A stretch of DNA of 37,509 bases from the NCBI GenBank assembly GCA_016779325.1, contig JADHNU010000023.1, positions 1 through 37,509 of the forward strand, given 5' to 3'. Made by a program: the position numbers and the translations under genes. Each line of letters starts with the position of its first letter. Within the stretch, counting starts at the first letter, position 1. Source of the stretch: Pseudomonadales bacterium. Lineage in GTDB: Bacteria; Pseudomonadota; Gammaproteobacteria; Pseudomonadales; Azotimanducaceae. The notes under the pieces were generated by a model. That model had not been told where the DNA came from, made no database searches, and saw only the letters and a program-made list of their open reading frames with translations. Shown piece after piece: positions 32,593 through 37,509 of this stretch.

Positions 32593-33891
32593 CAGGGTAA
32601 CGGTAAAGACGGCCCCGCCCCCCCCACCGTGCTCGGTCAGCTCCACGCGCCAACCCTGGGCGTCGCAGAGCTGCTTGACGATGGCGAGCCCCAGCCCGCT
32701 GCCCCCGGTGACCACGGAGCGGGAGTGTTCTAGGCGATAAAAGGGCTGGAAGACTTTTTGCCGCTCGCTTTCGGGAATGCCCGGACCGCGATCGAGCACC
32801 TGGATTTTCAGCCCCTTGGCACTTTCCTTCACGCGCAAGACCACGGGGCCTTTACCGTAGGCCAGGGCATTATTCATCAGGTTCTCCACTACCCGATCGA
32901 GCGCCTCCATCGCCAGGGTGACGGACTTCGGCCCAGGCAAACGGCTCTCGAAACGGAGCTCGGGCTGGTGCTGAGTCTGCACCAAGGCTTCCAGGTGGGC
33001 GGCCAGCTCAATGGTCCGAGCCTGCCCCTCTGCCAAGCCCCGGGCGAATTTGAGGCCCTTGGAGAGGAGCGCTTCCATGGCATCCATGTTGCGCTCCATG
33101 CGCCCCCGCAGGTCGGGGTCTACGGCTTCGCCCATGAGCTCAAGCACCAGGCGCATGCGCGCCAGCGGCGTACGCAGATCGTGGGAAACCCCTGCCAGCA
33201 GCGTCGTTCGGTTAGCCAGGAGCGCGGAGATTTCCTCCGCCATGGTGTTAAAGCTACGGGTGAGGGCGACGAGTTCCTGAGGCCCCGTTTCCGGGAGGCG
33301 ATCAAACTCCGCCCCGCCCCGGAACGCCTGCGCGGACCGCGCCACCGCGTCGAGGGGCCGCACGATGCGCTGCACGATGAGCAGGGAGGCAAAAAATACA
33401 ATGACCGCCCCGGCAGCGAAAATCACGAGGACCACGGACCAGGGGGCGGCAGCGCCCCGGTCCGGCGCAAAGCCCAGCTGCAAGATCACGCCGCCCATGG
33501 GGATTTCGGCCCACATCAAATCATCACCCTGGAACAGGCCGATGGGCTCCCGGAGCCGTTCACTCAAGGCGCTCTGAAGGAGTGCAAGGCTGCCGCCCGG
33601 CGCCTCCACAGGCTCCAAGCGCCGCCGCTCTGGGGATAGGACCAGGTTGTGGCTTTCGAACAGCTCGAGCTCGTAGTAGGGCCGGGCCTGGGGTGGCAAT
33701 TCGACCCAGGTTTGGGTTGAGAGCACGAGCAGCGCCGCCTCGTCCTCCGCCGATTGCGCCGCAATAGGCGATATCACGAACTGGCTGAGGGCCCAGATCG
33801 AGATTAGGGCAATGGCGAGGGCACTCACCCCCAGAGTGAGGCTGGTTCGAAACAGGAGGGACGCGGGCCGAAGCCGAGGCCAGGCGGCCAA
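32569..33891 (-). CDS. EnvZ-type sensor histidine kinase
   Basis: About 440 residues. Membrane helices at about 17-37 and 151-173 enclose a periplasmic sensor region of roughly 110 residues. A HAMP segment (IVRPLDAVARSA) follows. The phosphorylated His is about residue 237 in GVSHDLRTPLARMR. The ATPase boxes NLMNNALAYG, DRGPGIPE and GGSGLGLAIVKQL close the protein. No ATG is available near the N-terminus, so I propose TTG 33891, five bases after the stop of the regulator gene; a longer TTG start at 33978 inside that gene is also possible. It would phosphorylate the OmpR-type regulator next to it. The signal is unknown. Confidence 0.88.
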   Translation of the reverse strand: MAAWPRLRPASLLFRTSLTLGVSALAIALISIWALSQFVISPIAAQSAEDEAALLVLSTQTWVELPPQARPYYELELFESHNLVLSPERRRLEPVEAPGGSLALLQSALSERLREPIGLFQGDDLMWAEIPMGGVILQLGFAPDRGAAAPWSVVLVIFAAGAVIVFFASLLIVQRIVRPLDAVARSAQAFRGGAEFDRLPETGPQELVALTRSFNTMAEEISALLANRTTLLAGVSHDLRTPLARMRLVLELMGEAVDPDLRGRMERNMDAMEALLSKGLKFARGLAEGQARTIELAAHLEALVQTQHQPELRFESRLPGPKSVTLAMEALDRVVENLMNNALAYGKGPVVLRVKESAKGLKIQVLDRGPGIPESERQKVFQPFYRLEHSRSVVTGGSGLGLAIVKQLCDAQGWRVELTEHGGGGGAVFTVTLPLSVVSA

Positions 33892-33895
33892 GGGG

Positions 33896-34606
33896 CTAGG
33901 CAGCGCTATCGGGGCAGAACATGTAGCCCTTGCCCCACACGGTCTTAATGAAGGCGGGGTGGGCGGGATCCGCTTCAATCTTGCTCCGCAAGCGGGTCAC
34001 GCGGACGTCGATGGAGCGATCGAAGGGGGCCCGCTCAGCGCCGGTTAGGAGATCGAGGAGCTGATCCCGGTCGAGGACGCGATTCGGGTGCTGGGCGAGC
34101 ACCACGAGGAGGTCGAACTCCCCGCTGGTGAGGGGCACTTCCTCCCCGTCTCGGGCTAGGCGATGCGCCTCCACGTCGAGGAGGTAGGCGCCAAAGCGGT
34201 ATTGGCGGCGCTGCTCCTCAAAGCCGACGGGCATGGACTGGGCCCGACGGAGCACGGCCCGCACGCGGGCCAGCAGCTCCCGCGGATTAAAGGGCTTGGG
34301 GAGGTAATCATCGGCGCCCACTTCGAGGCCGACGATGCGATCAATATCTTCCCCTTGGGCGGACAGAATCACGATGGGCAGGTCCCGCTCGCTTTTAAGA
34401 CGCTTAGCGATGGAGAGCCCGTCTTCCCCCGGCAGCATCAAATCGAGCACGAGCAGATCGGGGCTTAAGGTTTTCAGCGCCTCATCCATCTCCTGCCCAT
34501 CCCCTACGGTATGCACCGTAAAGCCTTGCTGGCCCAGGTAGGTTGCAGTGAGTTCGCGCAGTTCGGGGTCGTCGTCCACGACCAGCAAAACAGGAGCGGC
34601 GGTCAC
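33896..34606 (-). CDS. OmpR-family response regulator
   Basis: A 236-residue regulator. The receiver domain has the acidic pair Asp11-Asp12, the phosphorylation site Asp55 in LVLDLMLPG and Lys105 in LPKPF. The C-terminal winged-helix domain ends with DVRVTRLRSKIEADPAHPAFIKTVWGKGY, the OmpR/PhoB signature, with RAPFDRSID just before it as in true OmpR. It starts with GTG 34606 and overlaps the stop of the upstream small exported protein by four bases. It probably controls genes of envelope or osmotic response together with the kinase. Confidence 0.93.
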   Translation of the reverse strand: MTAAPVLLVVDDDPELRELTATYLGQQGFTVHTVGDGQEMDEALKTLSPDLLVLDLMLPGEDGLSIAKRLKSERDLPIVILSAQGEDIDRIVGLEVGADDYLPKPFNPRELLARVRAVLRRAQSMPVGFEEQRRQYRFGAYLLDVEAHRLARDGEEVPLTSGEFDLLVVLAQHPNRVLDRDQLLDLLTGAERAPFDRSIDVRVTRLRSKIEADPAHPAFIKTVWGKGYMFCPDSAA

Positions 34607-35139
34607 GGCAGGGTTTCGCCCCCAGCGCTCAGCGCGACCGGTAGATCTTCCAGGCGATCGTCAAGGGGGAGGGGAATGAGCCCCGGGCCCACCTGCTGCG
34701 AGGCCGGCCCTCGGTCCCCTTCCGGCTGCGCCAGGCGCTGCTCGAAGCCCACACCAAAGCTGGCCCCTTCCGCATCACGAAACTGCACCACGGCCTGGCG
34801 CCGTTCAATGCGCAGCACCGTGCCGTCGGGGCGCTGAACGCGGTAGCCAAAGCGGCGCTCGGAACGCACTTGAAGCTTCCCTTCCCGGCCGGCTTCGGCC
34901 AGCTGCCGATGCAGGCTTGTGAGTACGGCGCGGCGCTCGTCATCGGACAAGCTAGACCAGTTCGCAAGATGATTCCGAAGGCCCTCAGGGGCGTCCAGCA
35001 CGCCCTCCTCGCCGGGTGCCGCGCGCACCGCCCCGGCACCCACCAGAAGGCACAGCGCAGCCACAGTGCGAACCCAGCCAGACCGGCGGGGCGCCCTAGG
35101 AGAGGCCTTTAGGAGCTTGACGGACGTTGCGAGGGGCAT
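34603..35139 (-). CDS. Small exported protein of unknown function leading the two-component operon
   Basis: A 178-residue protein with an N-terminal basic stretch and hydrophobic core (about 21-38), probably a signal peptide cut after AVRA near residue 40. The mature part has a helical segment, NWSSLSDDERRAVLTSLHRQL, reminiscent of small periplasmic helical proteins, then a beta-rich region with RFGYRVQRPDGTVLRIERR. I do not recognise the family. Its TGA overlaps the GTG of the OmpR-type regulator, so it is translationally coupled to it. It could be a periplasmic partner of the sensor kinase; that is inference from gene order only. Confidence 0.75.
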   Translation of the reverse strand: MPLATSVKLLKASPRAPRRSGWVRTVAALCLLVGAGAVRAAPGEEGVLDAPEGLRNHLANWSSLSDDERRAVLTSLHRQLAEAGREGKLQVRSERRFGYRVQRPDGTVLRIERRQAVVQFRDAEGASFGVGFEQRLAQPEGDRGPASQQVGPGLIPLPLDDRLEDLPVALSAGGETLP

Positions 35140-35238
35140 CAAAGCGAGCCCTCTTTTAAGGAACAGGGGAAAAGCTTAGAGGGGGCAGAGTTGGGAAGCA
35201 AGGCCTAGGAGGGCCCTAAGGTTGTAACAATATATTTC
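35140..35238 (-). promoter_or_regulatory. Leader of the two-component operon, AT-rich at its upstream end
   Basis: The 99 bases upstream of the exported-protein gene follow directly on the thiolase terminator. The far end (35224-35238) is strikingly AT-rich for this genome and includes TATATT on the minus strand. The operon promoter should be here, but I cannot place its -35 and -10 with confidence. Confidence 0.3.
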
Positions 35239-35283
35239 AAAAACAGGCCCTTAAGCCGACGGGCAACGCCCGTCGGCTTAAGG
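35239..35283 (-). terminator. Intrinsic terminator of the thiolase gene
   Basis: A perfect 16-bp stem: positions 35249-35264 pair with 35268-35283 around the three-base loop AAC. On the minus strand it is followed, after a few bases, by TTTTT (35243-35239). It lies seven bases after the thiolase stop. Confidence 0.85.
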
Positions 35284-35290
35284 TGAGGGC

Positions 35291-36478
35291 TTAGCAGGCT
35301 TCGAAGAGCCCCGCTGCGCCTTGGCCACCGCCAATGCACATGGTGACCACGCCATACTTCTTATTGCGGCGCTTGAGCTCGCGGAGCACTGCGCCCGTCA
35401 AACGGGAACCGGTCATCCCGAAGGGGTGGCCGATGGCAATGGAGCCGCCGTTGACATTGTACTTCTCGGGATCGATACCAAGGTGATCGCGGCAGTAGAG
35501 GCACTGGCTCGCGAAGGCTTCGTTGAGTTCCCAGAGATCGATGTCGTCGATGCCAAGGCCCGCCCGCTCGAGGAGACGCGGAATGGCGAACACGGGACCG
35601 ATGCCCATTTCATCGGGCTCGCAACCGGCGACGGTGAAGCCGCGGAAGATACCGATGGGGGTTAGGCCCAGCTGCGCTGCGCGCTCAGCGGACATGAGGA
35701 GGGTCATGGAGGCGCCATCGGACAGCTGGGAAGCATTCCCGGCGGTAACCGTGCCGTTCTCTTCGAAAGCCGGCGGCAACTTGGCCAGACCCTCGAGGGT
35801 GGTGTCGGACCGGTTGCACTCGTCGCGATCCACGAGGGCGTCGACGATGCTCTCTTCGCCCGTTTCCTTATTGACCTTCTTCATCTTCACGGCCATGGGG
35901 ACGATTTCTTCCGCAATGGCGCCGCTGGCGGCGGCCGCGGCATAACGCTGCTGGCTCATAAGCGCGAACTGATCTTGCGCTTCCCGCGTCACTTGATAGC
36001 GACGGGCCACCACCTCTGCGGTGTTGCCCATGGCCATGAAGATCTCCGGCTTTTGCTCCACCAGGATCGGGTTCTTCTCCGCCTTGGCGCCCTGCTGCCG
36101 CGCCCCCATGGAGATGGAGTCCACCCCGCCGGCCATGGCGATATCCGTCTGCCCACTGGCGATTTGCGTCGCCGCGATCGCAATAGACTGAAGACCGGAA
36201 GAGCAGAACCGGTTGATAGACTGCGCCGCCACGCTTACGGGCAGCTTAGAAAGGATGACGCCCAGGCGCGCGACGTTCCCGCCCTGCTCGCCCTCGTGGT
36301 TGGCTGCGCCGACCACCACGTCTTCGACCTCTACGGGGTCGAGGGACGGGTTGCGCTCAAGCAGCGCATCGATGCAATGGGCGATCATGTCGTCCGAGCG
36401 CGTCAGATTGAAGCTACCCCGAAAGGACTTCGCGAGGCCCGTACGAACACTGTCTACGATTACAACATCACGGCTCAT
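35291..36478 (-). CDS. Acetyl-CoA acyltransferase (thiolase)
   Basis: A 395-residue thiolase. The acyl-accepting Cys92 lies in NRFCSSGLQS. The His of GHPFGMTGSR (about 347) and the second Cys of CIGGGQGAAGLFE (about 382) complete the active site. It either cleaves 3-ketoacyl-CoA in beta-oxidation or interconverts acetoacetyl-CoA and two acetyl-CoA; both would suit the other genes. I start at ATG 36478, with GGGGAGAG before it; the in-frame extension to 36541 is not supported. No FadB-like partner is adjacent, and terminators on both sides show that it is monocistronic. Confidence 0.93.
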   Translation of the reverse strand: MSRDVVIVDSVRTGLAKSFRGSFNLTRSDDMIAHCIDALLERNPSLDPVEVEDVVVGAANHEGEQGGNVARLGVILSKLPVSVAAQSINRFCSSGLQSIAIAATQIASGQTDIAMAGGVDSISMGARQQGAKAEKNPILVEQKPEIFMAMGNTAEVVARRYQVTREAQDQFALMSQQRYAAAAASGAIAEEIVPMAVKMKKVNKETGEESIVDALVDRDECNRSDTTLEGLAKLPPAFEENGTVTAGNASQLSDGASMTLLMSAERAAQLGLTPIGIFRGFTVAGCEPDEMGIGPVFAIPRLLERAGLGIDDIDLWELNEAFASQCLYCRDHLGIDPEKYNVNGGSIAIGHPFGMTGSRLTGAVLRELKRRNKKYGVVTMCIGGGQGAAGLFEAC

Positions 36479-36617
36479 GGTCTCTCCCCTTATGCCACGT
36501 GATCCGGCGCTTCCCACCGGGGTCGGCGAATGGTACTGCAATGCTTTCCGCCTCGCACCTCACCCGCCCCCAAGATCATGGAGGCATGGTGGAGGCGATC
36601 CGAACGGTGCCTGCTCC
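36479..36617 (-). promoter_or_regulatory. Upstream region of the thiolase gene
   Basis: These 139 bases lie between the receptor terminator and the thiolase ATG and must carry its promoter. I see the ribosome binding site GGGGAGAG near 36484-36491 but no convincing -35/-10 pair. Confidence 0.35.
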
Positions 36618-36644
36618 AAAAAAAAAGGGCCGCCGAGGCAGCCC
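36618..36644 (-). terminator. Intrinsic terminator of the TonB-dependent receptor gene
   Basis: GGGC at 36627-36630 pairs with GCCC at 36641-36644 and the stem continues inward with one mismatch (GCC with GGC). On the minus strand it is followed by nine T (36626-36618), a strong U-tract. On the plus strand TTTTT follows as well, but no plus-strand gene ends here. Confidence 0.85.
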
Positions 36645-36670
36645 TTTTTCCTTCGGCGGCGAGCACCGGC

Positions 36671-37509
36671 CTAGTAGAGCTCCCACTGCACCGAAAGGGA
36701 GAACGTGCGGCCAACCTTCTCGGTCAGAGTCTCGACGCCATCGCGCTCGATGGAGATCGGATCATCAAGGAGATTCGACGCCTTCAACTGCACGGTCAGA
36801 CTGTCCGTCGGATAGAAGAAGTAGGTCGCGTTGATGGAATGGCGAGATTGCTCAAAGCCGTCCGGCGCTCCATTCCGACCGGCAACGAACAGCCGGTCAT
36901 CAAAGGCGTTGTAGGCCAACGTCGCAGAATGCATGGCATCCATGGAATCGAAGCCCACAATCAGGTTGACGATCCAGGGCGACGCATTCGTGAGCTCCCG
37001 CGTGTCGTTCGTTGGGGCGTCCGCTTGAGAACCGGCCACTATCTCTGAATCCTGCAGCGTCAGGTTTGCCTGCACAAAGAACGGCGACAGGAAATCGGCC
37101 ACGGACCCCAGGTCCTTAAGCGCTTCGATTTCCACGCCGTACACCTCAGCAGATTCGGCGTTCACGATTTCCCGGGCCACCGTGGTATCGGAAGCGGTGG
37201 TTTCGAAAAATTCAATGGGGTTCTCGATGTCCTTGTAGAACAAGGAGACGGTGAGCGAGTCGCCGCTGTTCCAGAACCACTCGGCCCGCAGGTCATAGTT
37301 GCTCAGCGTCGCCGGCGTCACCCCCGAGTTACCAAACACCAGATCCTCCGTGAGGGGATCGATGTAGGAAGCGTCGGTGATTTCCCGGAGGTCCGGGCGC
37401 ACCACCGTTTCCGCATAGGTCGCCCGGAGCTGGAAGGTATCGGCCCAGAAGGGACGCATATAGGTCACGGAAAGCGACGGATACAAATCGTCATCCTGGA
37501 AAACCGCAT
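36671..37509 (-). CDS. TonB-dependent receptor, C-terminal part (5' end outside the window)
   Basis: The last 278 residues of an outer-membrane receptor; the frame is open to the window edge. Alternating amphipathic beta strands are plain, for example around YPSLSVTYMRP, FQLRATYAETVVRPDL, NYDLRAEWFW and VSLFYKDIENPIEFF. The YGVEIEAL block and the near-C-terminal LKASNLLDDPI are common in TonB-dependent receptors. It ends in WELY, an aromatic C-terminus suitable for BAM insertion, with Tyr in place of the more common Phe. The ligand is unknown; the VRPDLREI style is frequent in large carbohydrate- or peptide-related receptors of marine Gammaproteobacteria. Confidence 0.9.
   Translation of the reverse strand, partial: AVFQDDDLYPSLSVTYMRPFWADTFQLRATYAETVVRPDLREITDASYIDPLTEDLVFGNSGVTPATLSNYDLRAEWFWNSGDSLTVSLFYKDIENPIEFFETTASDTTVAREIVNAESAEVYGVEIEALKDLGSVADFLSPFFVQANLTLQDSEIVAGSQADAPTNDTRELTNASPWIVNLIVGFDSMDAMHSATLAYNAFDDRLFVAGRNGAPDGFEQSRHSINATYFFYPTDSLTVQLKASNLLDDPISIERDGVETLTEKVGRTFSLSVQWELY

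Noticed and set aside
1-37509. CRISPR arrays, tRNA or rRNA genes, insertion sequences, prophage or integrase genes
   Set aside because: I looked for regular repeats, transposase or integrase motifs and cloverleaf-like segments and saw none.

Overview
The window is a high-GC, very densely packed chromosomal segment, most likely from an aerobic, heterotrophic marine-type gammaproteobacterium. This rests on a TonB-dependent receptor, an EnvZ/OmpR pair, a YgiM-type SH3b protein, a LutABC operon and many acyl-CoA enzymes; a Halieaceae-like lineage is my guess and is not proven. There are 36 protein genes, two of them cut by the window edges, on both strands. I see no rRNA, tRNA, CRISPR, phage or insertion sequence, and no gap above 300 bases (the largest is about 190).

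Layout. 1-1788 (-): an unknown membrane protein (cut) and a beta-lactamase-fold serine hydrolase. 1890-5607 (+): a GPH-type sugar symporter overlapping an LPLAT acyltransferase, then a short alkyl-sulfatase-like metallo-beta-lactamase protein. 5635-10694 (-): an operon read SnoaL-like protein, GlcD/D2HGDH-type FAD dehydrogenase, amidase, gamma-glutamyltransferase lipoprotein. 10807-15018: SDR (+), GH36 alpha-galactosidase (-), ChaC-like gamma-glutamylcyclotransferase (+), SH3b/coiled-coil/TM protein (-). 15140-18288: acyl-CoA dehydrogenase (+), DauA-like D-amino-acid dehydrogenase (-), crotonase (+). 18291-24125 (-): a probable operon lutA-lutB-clpP-like-lutC followed by an acyl-CoA synthetase and a small alpha/beta hydrolase. 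24226-28321 (+): HSL-type esterase, YciI protein, 2-hydroxyacid dehydrogenase, acetoacetyl-CoA synthetase. 28425-29774 (+): TcyP-type cystine symporter, closed by a bidirectional terminator. 29864-31632 (-): enoyl-CoA hydratase plus two MaoC-type half proteins. 31721-32572 (+): MscS channel. 32569-35139 (-): small exported protein, OmpR-type regulator, EnvZ-type kinase. 35291-36478 (-): thiolase between two terminators. 36671-37509 (-): the C-terminal end of a TonB-dependent receptor.

How the genes work together. The dominant theme is catabolism of acids, esters and acyl-CoAs: ligases, dehydrogenase, crotonases, MaoC hydratases, thiolase, lactate oxidation and hydroxyacid dehydrogenases. A smaller theme is gamma-glutamyl and sulfur amino acid turnover (gamma-glutamyltransferase, ChaC, cystine symporter, D-amino-acid dehydrogenase). 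Sugar use is represented by the GPH symporter and the alpha-galactosidase.

Three things stand out. A ClpP-like peptidase with an intact Ser-His-Asp triad sits between lutB and lutC, translationally coupled to lutC. TAG is the majority stop codon (19 of 35 readable ends), which is unusual for a high-GC genome. Several of these TAG stops lie in the loops of GC-rich hairpins that lack U-tracts.
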